DNA of 64,000 nucleotides from Nocardioides caldifontis (GCF_008087345.1 NZ_ML701735.1:248001-312000), one strand, 5' to 3'. Shown: positions 38,921-50,468, counted from the first letter of the stretch. The notes: generated from the letters alone by a model not told the origin. Translations and numbers: made by a program.

Positions 38921-40048
38921 ATGCCCTTCCCGCAAACCGTCCCCCGGCTCACCGAGGGCGCCGTCACCCTGCGCGCGCACACGCCGTCCGACGCCGGACC
39001 GGCCCTGGAGCAGTGCCTCGACCCGCTGAGCCGGCAGTGGACGACGGTGCCCCTCGACTACACCTACCGCGACGCGCAGGAGTTCGTCTCGGTCGTGATG
39101 CCGGCCGGCTGGGACGACGACAGCGAGTGGTCGTTCGCCGTCGAGGCCGAGGACGGCGGGGTCGGCCGCTTCGCCGGCACGATCTCCCTGCGCAACCGGG
39201 GCCACGGCCGCGCCGAGATCGCCTACGGCTCCCACCCCTGGGTGCGCGGCCGGGGCCACATGGAGACAGCGCTGCGACTGCTCCTGGCCTGGGGGTTCGA
39301 GGAGCGCGGGCTGCACAGCGTCGCCTGGCTGGCCAACCAGGGCAACTGGGCGTCCCGCAAGCTCGCCTGGCGGCTCGGCTTCCGCGTCGAGGGCGCGCCG
39401 CGCCGCTGGCTGGTGCACCGCGGCGACCTGGTCGACGCGTGGGTCGGCACGCTGCTCGACGACGACCCGCGCCACCCCACCACTCCCTGGTACGACGTGC
39501 CGCGGCTGGTCGGCGACGGGATCGTCCTGCGCCGCCTCGAGGAGCGGGACGCCGACCGGATGGTCGAGGCGTGCCGCGATCCGGCCACCGCCGGCTGGAT
39601 CGGCGCGATCCCGCAGCCCTTCACCGGGGCCGACGCGGTGGAGTACATCGCCGGCCGCGAGGAGCAGCCTGCCACCGGGCGAGGCGTGAGCTGGGCGGTC
39701 GCGGACGCAGCCACCGACGAGCTCGTGGCCCACGTCGACCTCTTCGACGTCCGTCGCGGGGCCGGCGCCGAGCTCGGCTACTGGGTCCACCCGGCCCGGC
39801 GCGGCCGCGGCGTCGCCACCGCCGCCTGCCGGCTCGCGGTCCGCCACGCGGTGGTCCCGGAGGAGGATGGCGGGCTCGGGCTGCCGCGCGTGCAGGCGCA
39901 GGTGGCGGTGGGCAACGACGCGTCGCTCCGGGTGGCCGCGAACGTGGGGATGACCGAGCAGGGCAGGCGGCGCCGGGCGCTCCGGCTCGGTGACGGGACC
40001 CTCGCCGACGCGGTCCTCCTCGACGTGCTCGCGGAGGAGGTCCGCTGA
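38921..40048 (+). CDS. Tandem GNAT acetyltransferase
   Basis: A protein of 375 residues with two complete GNAT domains. The first (about 10-180) contains 'AEIAYGSHPWVRGRGHMETA' and 'RKLAWRLGFRVEG'. The second (about 195-375) has 'AELGYWVHPARRGRGVATAA' with the R-x-x-G-x-G/A acetyl-CoA loop and 'LRVAANVGMTEQGR'. Both resemble RimJ/RimL-like protein or amino-sugar acetyltransferases. ATG 38921 has AGGATAGG in front; an ATG at 38900 is possible. The gene is divergent from the CNNM/CBS gene. Confidence 0.85.
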   Translation: MPFPQTVPRLTEGAVTLRAHTPSDAGPALEQCLDPLSRQWTTVPLDYTYRDAQEFVSVVMPAGWDDDSEWSFAVEAEDGGVGRFAGTISLRNRGHGRAEIAYGSHPWVRGRGHMETALRLLLAWGFEERGLHSVAWLANQGNWASRKLAWRLGFRVEGAPRRWLVHRGDLVDAWVGTLLDDDPRHPTTPWYDVPRLVGDGIVLRRLEERDADRMVEACRDPATAGWIGAIPQPFTGADAVEYIAGREEQPATGRGVSWAVADAATDELVAHVDLFDVRRGAGAELGYWVHPARRGRGVATAACRLAVRHAVVPEEDGGLGLPRVQAQVAVGNDASLRVAANVGMTEQGRRRRALRLGDGTLADAVLLDVLAEEVR

Positions 40049-40122
40049 TCCGGGGGTGCTGACCCCTAAGGTTCGAGGCGGGCGGTCGTGGGGGCTGCCC
40101 GGACCCGGGGGAAGGAACCGTG

Positions 40123-42867
40123 ATGCCGGGACGCCGAACCAGGATCCGTCGTGCCCGCGCAGGGGTGGTGGCCCCTGCCGTCGCCGCTCTCGTCGTCGGG
40201 CTGCTCGCGCCGCTCACCGGCGTCACCGGCCCGGCCGGCGCCGCACCGACCGACCCCGAGGACCCCTCGACCGGTCCAGGCCAGTGGAGCGTGGAGCCGA
40301 GCGCCGACGACAGGTGGGCGGTCGCCTGGCGCTCCCCCACCTTGCTGCCGCTGACCTCCGACCGCCCCACCGTGGTCGCGGCCGACGGAGCGCCGGACGG
40401 GCTGACGGTGGGCCCGCCCACCGTCCTCGACGACGGCCGCACGGTCACGGCCCTGGTCACCTCGCCCACCCGCCCCGACCCCGAGCAGCTCGACGTCCTC
40501 CTGTCCGGCCGGGCCCTCGACGAGCCCGAGCCGGACGAGGGGCTCGAGCGCTCCCGCCCGTCGACGTGGAACCCGCCGAAGCGGACGCGACTCTCCGCCG
40601 ACCCGGGCAAGGCCGGCGGTCGGCGCGTGGTCACCTCCGACTACCGCCGGGCGTCGGTCAAGCTGCCCGGGATGCCGCGGAAGGTCGAGGTGCGCGGCCA
40701 CGTCGTGCGCCCCGCGCGCGGCACCGGCCCGCTGGTGCTCTTCCTGCACGGCCGCCACGAGACCTGCTACCGGCCCTCCGACGGACGGCTCTCGGGCCGA
40801 TGGCCGTGCTCCTCGCGCGAGCGTGCGGTGCCGAGCCACCTCGGCTACGACTACCTCCAGAAGCGGCTCGCGAGCCAGGGATTCGTGACCGTCTCGATCT
40901 CCGCCAACGGGATCAACGCCCAGGACCACCTGCTCGCCGACGGCGGCGCGGCGGCGCGGGCGTCACTGGTCCGCCGCCACCTGCGGATGTGGAGCACATC
41001 GAAGAAGCTGCCCGACGCCCGGCTGCGCTCGGTGGTCCTGGTCGGCCACAGCCGCGGCGGCGAGGGGGTCGCCCGCGCCTCGCTGGAGATCCCGCTCAGC
41101 GCCCGGTTCCGGGTCGCCGGTCAGGTGCTCCTCGCGCCGACCGCGTTCTCGCGCCAGACCTCCCCCTACGTCCCGACGGTGACCGTGCTGCCGAGCTGCG
41201 ACGGCGACGTCGTCGACCTCCAGGGGCAGGGGTACACCGACGTCGCGCGGGACGTCGCGGCCGGCGACCCGTCGATGAAGAGCTCGCTGCTGGTCGTCGG
41301 CGCCAACCACAACTACTTCAACACCGAGTGGACGCCGGGCAAGGCCACCGCCGACGCCCGAGACGACTGGGGCTCGGGCCGCGGACCGTGCGGGACGGCG
41401 TCCGCGGACCGGTTGACCGCCAAGGAGCAGCGCCGCGTGGGCGCGGCGTACGTCTCGGGTGCCGTACGGCTCTTCTCCCGCGGCGAGCGGCGGTTCTCCC
41501 CGCTCTTCGACGGCAGCGCCGTCCGGCTCCGCTCGACCCGGGACGCGGTGGTGCTCAGCCACATGGTCGGCGGCGGCCGCGAGGTGCGGCGCCCCGGGGT
41601 AGACGCCGCGATGACCGGCTCGACCGGGGTGACGACGCGGCTGTGCCGGGGGCTGACCAGCTGGGAGCCGACGGCCGGTGAGTGCGGCCAGTCGGCGGGC
41701 GGGCTCCCCGCGACCCCGCACTGGCCGCTGAGCTTCCCGCCGGTCCCGGAGCAGCGTGCCTTCGAGATGCGCTGGGACCGCCCCGGGGGGCGTGGCGGGC
41801 TGTCGTTCTGGAACCCGTTGTCGCTCGGCGACCGCGAGCAGCTGGTGCTCCGCACGGTGGTCGACAACCAGGTCGGCTCCACCTCGGTCCGGCTCCGCGT
41901 CACCGACGCCGACGGCGGCCGGGTGCTGCTGCCGGCCACCTCGTTGACCGCGCTCCCGCACGGCCCCGCCTGGCACGTCGGTGCGCTGTGGGCGCAGGAG
42001 CTCCGCGTCGAGCCGGCGGCGCTGTCCGGGATCGACCGGTCGCGCATCTCGCGCATCGAGCTCGTCGCCACCGGCGACCGGGGCCACGTGTGGGTGCTCG
42101 ACGTCGCCGCGGCGCCGCGGCGGCTCCCCGCCGTGCCCGTCCGGCGGATGCCCTTCGTCGACCTCGGCGAGCTGCGCACCCCCGAGGGCGACGACGGTCC
42201 CCAGGTCGCCCGGATCCCCTACCGGGTCACGGGGTCCCTGACCAGCCCGGCGGTGTTCCGGGTCTACGGCTACGACCCCTGGACGGGGGCGAGCCGCGAG
42301 ATCGACGTGACGGTCCCCGCCGGCACCCGCCGCGGCACGATCCCGTGGAGCTACACCGGCAACCGGCGGCGCAGCCTCGACGCGGTCCGCCACGACCTCA
42401 CCGGCTACGGGCTGTCCGGGATCTCGGTGCGGGACTACTTCGGCCGGCTGGTGATCACCGACGACGACCCGATGCCGACGCTGTCGCTCGACGCCGTCGA
42501 GAGCACTGTCGTCGAGGGCCAGGAGGCGGTCTGGCGGCTGACGTTGTCCGAGCCGACCGACTTCGACCTCACCGTCCAGCTGGTCGCGGTGCGACCGGCG
42601 AACCGGGAACCCGTGCACGCCAGCGACCTGCCTGCCCACTGGCTGCGCCGCTGGGCGTTCGTGCCGCGGGGCACCGACCCGCCCCTCCACGAGACCGACC
42701 TGACCGTCGTGCGGGTCGTCGACGCCGGCCAGCGCACGGTCGAGCTCCGGGTGCCGCTGCGCGACGACGGCGTGGACGAGCCCGGCGAGGCGTTCCGGGT
42801 GCGGGTGGAGGCGCCCGAGCTCGGGCTGCGGACCCAGCCCTCCACGGTGGTCGTCACCGACCGGTGA
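40123..42867 (+). CDS. Large secreted alpha/beta hydrolase with C-terminal Calx-beta-like domain
   Basis: A 914-residue exported protein with a signal peptide (basic N-terminus, hydrophobic core, AGAAP cleavage near 40). The hydrolase domain spans about 170-420 with 'LFLHGRHETCY', the nucleophile elbow GHSRGG (Ser310), an acid in 'LPSCDGDVVDLQG' (Asp360 or Asp362) and His396 in 'GANHNYFNTEW'. That is a full catalytic triad. The middle part is beta-rich and unrecognised. Residues of about 780-914 look like a Calx-beta repeat ('SLDAVESTVVEGQEAVWRLT', 'DDGVDEPGEAFRVRVE'). It probably acts outside the cell on esters, lipids or polymers; the substrate is unknown. GTG 40120 is an alternative start. 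Confidence 0.8.
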   Translation: MPGRRTRIRRARAGVVAPAVAALVVGLLAPLTGVTGPAGAAPTDPEDPSTGPGQWSVEPSADDRWAVAWRSPTLLPLTSDRPTVVAADGAPDGLTVGPPTVLDDGRTVTALVTSPTRPDPEQLDVLLSGRALDEPEPDEGLERSRPSTWNPPKRTRLSADPGKAGGRRVVTSDYRRASVKLPGMPRKVEVRGHVVRPARGTGPLVLFLHGRHETCYRPSDGRLSGRWPCSSRERAVPSHLGYDYLQKRLASQGFVTVSISANGINAQDHLLADGGAAARASLVRRHLRMWSTSKKLPDARLRSVVLVGHSRGGEGVARASLEIPLSARFRVAGQVLLAPTAFSRQTSPYVPTVTVLPSCDGDVVDLQGQGYTDVARDVAAGDPSMKSSLLVVGANHNYFNTEWTPGKATADARDDWGSGRGPCGTASADRLTAKEQRRVGAAYVSGAVRLFSRGERRFSPLFDGSAVRLRSTRDAVVLSHMVGGGREVRRPGVDAAMTGSTGVTTRLCRGLTSWEPTAGECGQSAGGLPATPHWPLSFPPVPEQRAFEMRWDRPGGRGGLSFWNPLSLGDREQLVLRTVVDNQVGSTSVRLRVTDADGGRVLLPATSLTALPHGPAWHVGALWAQELRVEPAALSGIDRSRISRIELVATGDRGHVWVLDVAAAPRRLPAVPVRRMPFVDLGELRTPEGDDGPQVARIPYRVTGSLTSPAVFRVYGYDPWTGASREIDVTVPAGTRRGTIPWSYTGNRRRSLDAVRHDLTGYGLSGISVRDYFGRLVITDDDPMPTLSLDAVESTVVEGQEAVWRLTLSEPTDFDLTVQLVAVRPANREPVHASDLPAHWLRRWAFVPRGTDPPLHETDLTVVRVVDAGQRTVELRVPLRDDGVDEPGEAFRVRVEAPELGLRTQPSTVVVTDR

Positions 42868-42879
42868 CGACCACCGTGG
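42842..42879. terminator. Bidirectional terminator hairpin between convergent genes
   Basis: Perfect 18-bp inverted repeat CCACGGTGGTCGTCACCG / CGGTGACGACCACCGTGG with only two bases between the arms. It contains the last codons and stop of the hydrolase gene and ends seven bases before the icd stop. It would fold in transcripts from either strand. There is no U tract, as is usual in high-GC actinobacteria. Confidence 0.75.
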
Positions 42880-42885
42880 GCGAGG

Positions 42886-45117
42886 TCAGAACGAGGCCAG
42901 CGCCTGGTTGAAGGTGGTCGACGGACGCATGACCGCCGACGCCTTCTCGTCGTCGGGCCGGTAGTAGCCGCCGACGTCGGCGGGGTTGCCCTGGACCGCG
43001 AGCAGCTCCTCGTGGATCTTCTTCTCGTTCTCGGTCAGCGTCGCCGCCAGCCCCTCGAAGGCCGAGGCGAGCTCGGCGTCCTCGGTCTGCTTCGCCAGCT
43101 CCTGCGCCCAGTAGAGCGCGAGGTAGAAGTGGCTGCCGCGGTTGTCGATGCCGCCGACGCGGCGCGACGGAGACTTGCCCTCGTTGAGCAGCGTCTCGGT
43201 CGCCCGGTCGAGGGTCTCGGCCAGCACCTTGGCCTTCGCGTTGCCGGTGAACCCGGCGTAGTGCTCGAAGCTGACCGCCAGGGCCAGGAACTCGCCGAGG
43301 CTGTCCCAGCGCAGGTAGTTCTCCTTCACCAGCTGCTGGACGTGCTTCGGCGCGGACCCTCCGGCGCCGGTCTCGAACAGCCCGCCCCCGTTGATCAGCG
43401 GCACGACCGAGAGCATCTTCGCGCTGGTGCCGAGCTCGAGGATCGGGAAGAGGTCGGTGAGGTAGTCACGCAGCACGTTGCCGGTCACCGAGATCGTGTC
43501 CTCGCCACGACGGATCCGCTCGAGGCTGAACTTGATCGCCTCGACCGGCGGCATGATCTCGATCTGCAGCCCGTCGGTGTCGTGCTCGGGGAGGTATTCC
43601 CGCACCTTCGCGATGAGGTTGGCGTCGTGGGGACGGCTCTCGTCGAGCCAGAACACCGCCGGGGCGCCGGTCGCCCGGGCGCGCGTCACCGCGAGCTTGA
43701 CCCAGTCGCGGACCGGGACGTCCTTGGTCTGGCACATCCGCCAGATGTCGCCCTGCTCGACGGTGTGCTCGAAGAGCACCTCGCCGCTGCCGTCGACGAC
43801 CCGGACGGTGCCGGCGGCACCGAGCTCGAAGGTCTTGTCGTGGGAGCCGTACTCCTCGGCCGCCTGGGCCATCAGCCCGACGTTGGGGACCGAGCCCATC
43901 GTCGTCGGGTCGAAGGCGCCGTGGGCGCGGCAGTCGTCGATGACCGCCTGGTAGATCCCGGCGTAGCTGCTGTCCGGGATGACCGCGAGCGTGTCGTGCT
44001 CCTCGCCGTCGGGGCCCCACATGTGGCCGGAGGTGCGGATCATCGCCGGCATCGAGGCGTCGACGATGACGTCGCTCGGGACGTGGAGGTTGGTGATGCC
44101 GCGGTCGGAGTCGACCATCGCGAGCCGCGGGCCCTCCTCGAGCCCCTGCTTGACCGCGGCCTCGATCGCCGACCGCTCGCCGTCGGGGAGCTTGTCGAGC
44201 CCGTTGAGGATCGCGCCCAGCCCGTTGTTCGCCGAGAGCCCGGCCTTGGCCAGGGTGTCGCCGTGCTCCTCGAACACCTTCGGGAGGAAGGTCTCGACGA
44301 CGTGGCCGAAGATGATCGGGTCGGAGACCTTCATCATCGTGGCCTTGAGGTGCACGGAGAACAGCACGTCCTCGGCCTTGGCCCGCTCGACCTGCTCGGC
44401 GAGGAACGCCCGGAGCTCGGCGACCCGCATGACGGTGGCGTCGACGACCTCGCCCTCGAGCACCTTCAGCCCCTCGCGGAGGACGGTGGTGACGCCTTGC
44501 TCGTCGGTGTGCTCGATGCGCAGCACGTCGTCCTTGGCGAGCACCGCGGACTTCTCGTTGGAGCGGAAGTCGTCGGCGGTCATGTGCGCGACGTTGGTCT
44601 TGGAGTCGCTGCTCCACTCACCCATCGAGTGCGGGTGGTTGCGCGCGTAGTTCTTCACGCTCGCCGGCGCGCGACGGTCGGAGTTGCCCTCGCGGAGGAC
44701 CGGGTTGACCGCGCTGCCCTTGACCTTGTCGTAGCGGGCGCGGACCTCCTTCTCGTCCTCGGTCTGCGGGTCGCCGGGGTACTCCGGCAGGTCGAACCCC
44801 TGCTGCTGGAGCTCGGCGATCGCGGCCTTGAGCTGCGGCACGGAGGCGCTGATGTTCGGCAGCTTGATGATGTTCGCCTCGGGGCGCTTCGCGAGGTCGC
44901 CGAGCTCGGCGAGCGCGTCGGCGGTGCGCTGGTCCTCGGGGAGCCGGTCGGCGAAGACGGCGAGGATCCGGCCGGCGAGGGAGATGTCCCGCGTCTCGAC
45001 CTCGACGCCGGCCTTCCCGGCGTACGCCTGGACGACCGGGAGGAACGAGTACGTCGCCAGCATCGGCGCCTCGTCGGTCTTGGTGTAGATGATCTTCGAT
45101 CGGTTCGCGTCCGTCAC
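42886..45117 (-). CDS. icd: Isocitrate dehydrogenase, monomeric NADP-dependent type
   Basis: This 743-residue enzyme oxidises isocitrate to 2-oxoglutarate, making NADPH. The size and sequence ('[20 protein letters not shown]', '[20 protein letters not shown]' region, '[20 protein letters not shown]', '[14 protein letters not shown]') are those of the monomeric IDH-II class typical of actinobacteria, not the 400-residue dimer. GTG 45117 starts the protein. It is divergent from mdh, and the shared 195 bp hold a perfect palindrome (45175-45188), so both TCA genes may respond to one regulator. Confidence 0.97.
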   Translation of the reverse strand: MTDANRSKIIYTKTDEAPMLATYSFLPVVQAYAGKAGVEVETRDISLAGRILAVFADRLPEDQRTADALAELGDLAKRPEANIIKLPNISASVPQLKAAIAELQQQGFDLPEYPGDPQTEDEKEVRARYDKVKGSAVNPVLREGNSDRRAPASVKNYARNHPHSMGEWSSDSKTNVAHMTADDFRSNEKSAVLAKDDVLRIEHTDEQGVTTVLREGLKVLEGEVVDATVMRVAELRAFLAEQVERAKAEDVLFSVHLKATMMKVSDPIIFGHVVETFLPKVFEEHGDTLAKAGLSANNGLGAILNGLDKLPDGERSAIEAAVKQGLEEGPRLAMVDSDRGITNLHVPSDVIVDASMPAMIRTSGHMWGPDGEEHDTLAVIPDSSYAGIYQAVIDDCRAHGAFDPTTMGSVPNVGLMAQAAEEYGSHDKTFELGAAGTVRVVDGSGEVLFEHTVEQGDIWRMCQTKDVPVRDWVKLAVTRARATGAPAVFWLDESRPHDANLIAKVREYLPEHDTDGLQIEIMPPVEAIKFSLERIRRGEDTISVTGNVLRDYLTDLFPILELGTSAKMLSVVPLINGGGLFETGAGGSAPKHVQQLVKENYLRWDSLGEFLALAVSFEHYAGFTGNAKAKVLAETLDRATETLLNEGKSPSRRVGGIDNRGSHFYLALYWAQELAKQTEDAELASAFEGLAATLTENEKKIHEELLAVQGNPADVGGYYRPDDEKASAVMRPSTTFNQALASF

Positions 45118-45174
45118 TGCGGCTCCGTTGACTCTCGAGGGTTCGACTCAGGGTGTCGTGGACTGCGGGAAGTT

Positions 45175-45188
45175 TCTTGACGTCAAGA
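45175..45188. promoter_or_regulatory. Perfect palindrome in the icd-mdh divergent promoter, MarR/TamR-like site
   Basis: TCTTGACGTCAAGA is a perfect 14-bp palindrome, 57 bp before the icd start and 124 bp before mdh. In Streptomyces coelicolor the MarR-family regulator TamR controls aconitase, malate dehydrogenase and isocitrate dehydrogenase genes through similar CTTGA-type palindromes (recalled). The match in motif style and in target genes makes a TamR-like operator likely. No such regulator gene is in the window. Confidence 0.6.
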
Positions 45189-45312
45189 TACCTCACCGGG
45201 ACGTGGCCATCCTCCCCCGTTCCCCTGACGGCCATGCGGGGCGGCGCTCGGCCGCTGCTAGCGTCGGCACCCGACACGCACGTCCTCACACTTCCTGCAA
45301 GGAGCCCCCACC

Positions 45313-46299
45313 GTGACCCAGCCCGTCAAGGTGGCCGTGACCGGCGCCGCCGGCCAGATCGGCTACAGCCTGCTCTTCCGCATCGCCAACGGCGACATCC
45401 TCGGCCCGGACACCCCGGTGGAGCTGAGGCTGCTCGAGATCGAGCCGGCGCTGACGACGCTCGAGGGCGTCGTCATGGAGCTCGACGACTGCGCCTTCCC
45501 GCTGCTGTCGACGATCGAGATCGGCGCCGACGCGACGAAGGTCTTCGACGGCGTCAACCTGGCGCTCCTCGTCGGGGCGCGACCGCGCACCAAGGGGATG
45601 GAGCGCGGCGACCTGCTCGAGGCCAACGGTGCGATCTTCACCGCGCAGGGCAAGGCGCTCAACGAGGTCGCCGCCGACGACGTCCGCATCGCCGTGACCG
45701 GCAACCCGGCCAACACCAACGCGCTCATCGCGCTGAGCAACGCCCCCGACATCCCCAAGGAGCGGTTCTCCGCCCTGACCCGGCTCGACCACAACCGCGC
45801 GCTGTCGCAGCTGGCCGCGAAGACCGGCGCCTCGGTCACCGACATCCGCCGGATGACGATCTGGGGCAACCACTCCGCGACGCAGTACCCCGACATCTTC
45901 AACGCCGAGATCGACGGCCGGAACGCCGCCGAGGTCGTCGACGACCAGGCGTGGATCGAGAACGACTTCATCCCGACCGTCGCCAAGCGCGGCGCCGCGA
46001 TCATCGAGGCGCGGGGCTCCTCGTCGGCCGCCTCCGCGGCCTCCGCGACGATCGACGCCGCCCGCGACTGGCTGCGGGGCACCCCCGAGAACGACTGGGT
46101 GTCGATGGCGGTCGTCTCCGACGGTTCGTACGGCGTCCCCGAGGGGCTCGTCTACTCCTTCCCGGTCACCACCTCCGGCGGCGACTGGACGATCGTCAAG
46201 GGGCTCGCGGTCAACGAGTTCTCGCGCCAGCGGATGGACGCGACCGCGCAGGAGCTCATCGAGGAGCGCGACGCGGTCACGGAGCTGGGGCTCATCTGA
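45313..46299 (+). CDS. mdh: Malate dehydrogenase
   Basis: This 328-residue enzyme interconverts malate and oxaloacetate with NAD. '[20 protein letters not shown]' is the dinucleotide site; '[12 protein letters not shown]', '[13 protein letters not shown]' and '[14 protein letters not shown]', with the catalytic histidine, complete the family pattern. It belongs to the group with an insert found in actinobacterial and cytosolic enzymes. GTG 45313 follows AAGGAG. It is divergent from icd and ends 19 bp before the convergent sulfotransferase-like gene. Confidence 0.97.
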   Translation: MTQPVKVAVTGAAGQIGYSLLFRIANGDILGPDTPVELRLLEIEPALTTLEGVVMELDDCAFPLLSTIEIGADATKVFDGVNLALLVGARPRTKGMERGDLLEANGAIFTAQGKALNEVAADDVRIAVTGNPANTNALIALSNAPDIPKERFSALTRLDHNRALSQLAAKTGASVTDIRRMTIWGNHSATQYPDIFNAEIDGRNAAEVVDDQAWIENDFIPTVAKRGAAIIEARGSSSAASAASATIDAARDWLRGTPENDWVSMAVVSDGSYGVPEGLVYSFPVTTSGGDWTIVKGLAVNEFSRQRMDATAQELIEERDAVTELGLI

Positions 46300-46318
46300 A
46301 CCCGGGCCCCGCGCCCGC

Positions 46319-47548
46319 TCAGCCGGCGGAGGTGCGGCGCAGGTACTCCCGCGCCGCCCACGCCAGCAGCCGGTTGCGGTCCGCCGCGTCCAGCGCCGCG
46401 ACGCGCGCGCGGAAGCCGGCGGCCCGGGCCGAGCTGCCGACCAGCTCGAGCAGCCCCGGGTCCTCCCCGCGCTGCTCGACGAACGCCCGCCGGTAGCGGC
46501 GGAAGAGGTTGCCGTGCGCGCGCGACAGCCGCGCCAGCGCGGCCTGCGAGGCGGCGAGCAGCTCGGCGTCGGTGACGTCGCCGATGCGCCGGGTGTCCGG
46601 CGCGGCCGCGGTGACCGGCACCAGCTCCGCCAGGTCGCCCTCGACCGGGTAGCCCCGCACCTCCAGCTCGGCGACGAGCCGCTCGGCCCGCTCCCGCACC
46701 CACGGGAGCTCCTCGGCGGGGAGCCGCAGCGGCCGGTCGTCGAGCTCGTCGAGCCCGGGGCGGATCCCCCGCTCGACGACCTGGAGGTACTGACGGTGGC
46801 TCAGCGCGCCGGCCAGGTCGGAGTTGAGCCGGCGCACCACCTCGAGGCCGGTGACGCCGAGCGAACGGTTCCGCGGCGGGAGGTCGGTGGGCAGGGTGCC
46901 GTCGGGAAGCCCGACCACCCGGGAGAACCGGTCGAGCAGCTCGGCCGTCGGCGCACCCGACGGCGGGACCGTCACCAGGTGGATCCGGTCGCGGGGCACC
47001 CTCCGGCCCCACACGTCGAGGACGCGCAGCAGGTCGTGGCGGAGCCAGAAGGCGGTGCCGGCCCGCACGCCGACGCTCGGGTCGCGGACCGCGGCGACGT
47101 AGTCGTCCCACGGCCAGGTCTGCCCGGTCACGATCTCCTGCTGCCAGGCCGCGAGCAGGGTGCGGCCCAGGTCGCGGACGGTCACCACCACGTGCAGCCG
47201 GTGGCCGCGCAGCGCCCGCGCCAGCCGGCGCACGTGCACCGGCCGGGCCAGCCCGAGGAGCTCCTCGGAGACCACCACCGTGCGTGCGGGGTGGCGGCGG
47301 ATCTCGCGCACCAGGACCTTGAAGGCGCCCGCCACCTTCTCGTCGTCACCGGGGATGCGGCGGCCGAGCAGGTCGTAGGCGGCCCGGCGCTGCTCGTGGT
47401 GCCGGGCGCCGGCGAAGAGCACGCCGTGCTCGAGCATCGCGTCGGCGCCACGCTCGAGCGCGAACTGCAGCGACGTGGTGCCGGTCTTGGGCAGCCCGAC
47501 ATGGACGTAGACGTCCTTGGCCCGGCGGCCGGAGGGGGCGGGGGTCAC
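46319..47548 (-). CDS. Sulfotransferase-like protein
   Basis: A protein of 409 residues. 'VYVHVGLPKTGTTSLQFAL' near residue 15 is the 5'-phosphosulfate-binding loop of PAPS-dependent sulfotransferases, and 'RTVVVSEELLG' to 'VVVTVRDLGRTLLAAW' resembles the 3'-phosphate site. The C-terminal 150 residues are helical and unassigned. The acceptor is unknown; in actinobacteria such proteins often modify glycolipids or polysaccharides. GTG 47548 overlaps the DUF3017 stop (GTGA), so it is expressed with folD and DUF3017, an unusual partner set. Confidence 0.7.
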   Translation of the reverse strand: MTPAPSGRRAKDVYVHVGLPKTGTTSLQFALERGADAMLEHGVLFAGARHHEQRRAAYDLLGRRIPGDDEKVAGAFKVLVREIRRHPARTVVVSEELLGLARPVHVRRLARALRGHRLHVVVTVRDLGRTLLAAWQQEIVTGQTWPWDDYVAAVRDPSVGVRAGTAFWLRHDLLRVLDVWGRRVPRDRIHLVTVPPSGAPTAELLDRFSRVVGLPDGTLPTDLPPRNRSLGVTGLEVVRRLNSDLAGALSHRQYLQVVERGIRPGLDELDDRPLRLPAEELPWVRERAERLVAELEVRGYPVEGDLAELVPVTAAAPDTRRIGDVTDAELLAASQAALARLSRAHGNLFRRYRRAFVEQRGEDPGLLELVGSSARAAGFRARVAALDAADRNRLLAWAAREYLRRTSAG

Positions 47549-47907
47549 GCGGGCGGCCTCCCGGGGATCAGGAACGCCAGCACCGTCAGCCCGCCGCCGA
47601 GCGCGAGGAGGGTGGTGACGTCGACGAGCTTGCGGCGGATCGCCAGCATCCCGCCCTGGTGCTGCGGGAGCACCAGCCGGGCGACGGCGCCGACCAGCAG
47701 CGCGCCGCCCAGCAGCGCCAGCCCGGTGCGCCACCGGTCGAGGGCGATGAGCGCCACGGCGGCGGTCGTCGTGGCGAGCATGGCGAGGTAGACCGCGCCG
47801 CCGACGGTCCGCGGCTTGCGGGGCGTGATGTCGTGCGTGGGGTCCGGGTGGGGGCGGTGGACCTCGTCCGGTGGCTCCGGCTCGACGGTGGGCTCCGGCG
47901 CGTTCAC
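47545..47907 (-). CDS. DUF3017 membrane protein
   Basis: A protein of 120 residues starting at GTG 47907, overlapping the folD stop. The first 35 residues are Pro/His-rich and polar. Three hydrophobic segments follow ('[18 protein letters not shown]', '[19 protein letters not shown]', '[17 protein letters not shown]') with 'RRKLVDV' between the last two. DUF3017 proteins sit next to folD in many actinobacteria; the function is unknown. Confidence 0.8.
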   Translation of the reverse strand: MNAPEPTVEPEPPDEVHRPHPDPTHDITPRKPRTVGGAVYLAMLATTTAAVALIALDRWRTGLALLGGALLVGAVARLVLPQHQGGMLAIRRKLVDVTTLLALGGGLTVLAFLIPGRPPA

Positions 47908-48758
47908 CGCAGCGCGTTCTCGGCGGCCTCCACGATGTTGGCCAGCAGCATCGCGCGCGTCATCGGGCCCACCCCGCCGGGGTTCGGCGAGATCCAGCCG
48001 GCCACGTCGTAGGCGTCCTGGGCGACGTCGCCGGCGATCTTGCCCTCGGCGTCGCGGGAGACCCCCACGTCGAGCACCGCGGCGCCGGGCTTGAGCATCG
48101 CGCCGGTGATGATGCCGGGCACCCCCGCCGCGGCGACGACGACGTCGGCCTGCCGCACGTGGTGGGCGAGGTCCCGGGTGCCGGTGTGGCAGAGCGTGAC
48201 CGTCGCGTTCTCGGAGCGCCGGGTGAGCAGCAGCCCCAGCGGGCGGCCGACGGTGACGCCGCGGCCGACGACGCAGACCTCCGCGCCGGCGATCGCCACG
48301 CCGTGGCGCCGCAGCAGCTCCACGATCCCGGCCGGCGTGCAGGGCAGCGGCGCCTTGCGTCCGAGGACCAGCCAGCCGAGGTTCGTCGGGTGGAGCCCGT
48401 CGGCGTCCTTGAGCGGGTCGATGCGCCCGAGGACGGCGTTCTCGTCCATGTGCTTGGGCAGCGGCAGCTGCACGATGTAGCCGGTGCAGGCCGGGTCGGC
48501 GTTGAGCCGGTCGATCGCCGCCTCGACCTCGCTCTGCGGCACGTCGCCGGGCAGGTCCACCCGGATCGACTCGATGCCGACCTCGGCGCAGTCCTTGTGC
48601 TTGCCGTTGACGTACCACCGGCTACCGGGGTCGTCGCCGACGAGCACCGTGCCGAGACCGGGCACGACGCCCTGCTCCTTGAGCTTGGCGACCCGCTCGG
48701 TCAGCTCGCGCTTGATCGCGGCCGCGGTGGCCTTGCCGTCCAGGATCTGTGCGGTCAC
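47904..48758 (-). CDS. folD: Bifunctional methylenetetrahydrofolate dehydrogenase/cyclohydrolase
   Basis: A protein of 284 residues that makes 10-formyl-THF from 5,10-methylene-THF, supplying PurH and PurN encoded just upstream. The catalytic YVNGK lysine is present ('[17 protein letters not shown]'), as are '[14 protein letters not shown]' and '[18 protein letters not shown]' (NADP site) and the end '[17 protein letters not shown]'. GTG 48758 is the start. Between it and purH lies the tandem 40-bp hairpin repeat. Confidence 0.96.
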   Translation of the reverse strand: MTAQILDGKATAAAIKRELTERVAKLKEQGVVPGLGTVLVGDDPGSRWYVNGKHKDCAEVGIESIRVDLPGDVPQSEVEAAIDRLNADPACTGYIVQLPLPKHMDENAVLGRIDPLKDADGLHPTNLGWLVLGRKAPLPCTPAGIVELLRRHGVAIAGAEVCVVGRGVTVGRPLGLLLTRRSENATVTLCHTGTRDLAHHVRQADVVVAAAGVPGIITGAMLKPGAAVLDVGVSRDAEGKIAGDVAQDAYDVAGWISPNPGGVGPMTRAMLLANIVEAAENALR

Positions 48759-48775
48759 GCGGTCATCCTCTCAGG

Positions 48776-48862
48776 AGGGCGGCAGCGTGGCGGCGAAGCC
48801 GACACGCTCGCCCCAATTCAGCAGGGCGGCAGCGTGGCGGCGAAGCCGACACGCTCGCCCCA
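48776..48862. repeat. Tandem 40-bp repeat with internal hairpins between purH and folD
   Basis: Two identical 40-bp units (48776-48815 and 48823-48862) are separated by seven bases. Each contains AGCGTG...CACGCT enclosing GGC-GAA-GCC, so each can fold into a hairpin in the purH-folD transcript. The second unit ends four bases before the purH stop codon. The duplication might be a processing or termination element, or a short repeat of the genome. Confidence 0.85.
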
Positions 48863-48866
48863 TGTG

Positions 48867-50464
<1,598 letters not shown>

Positions 50465-50468
<4 letters not shown>

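Noticed and set aside
48776-48862. CRISPR array
   Set aside because: Only two units with a 7-bp spacer and no cas genes.
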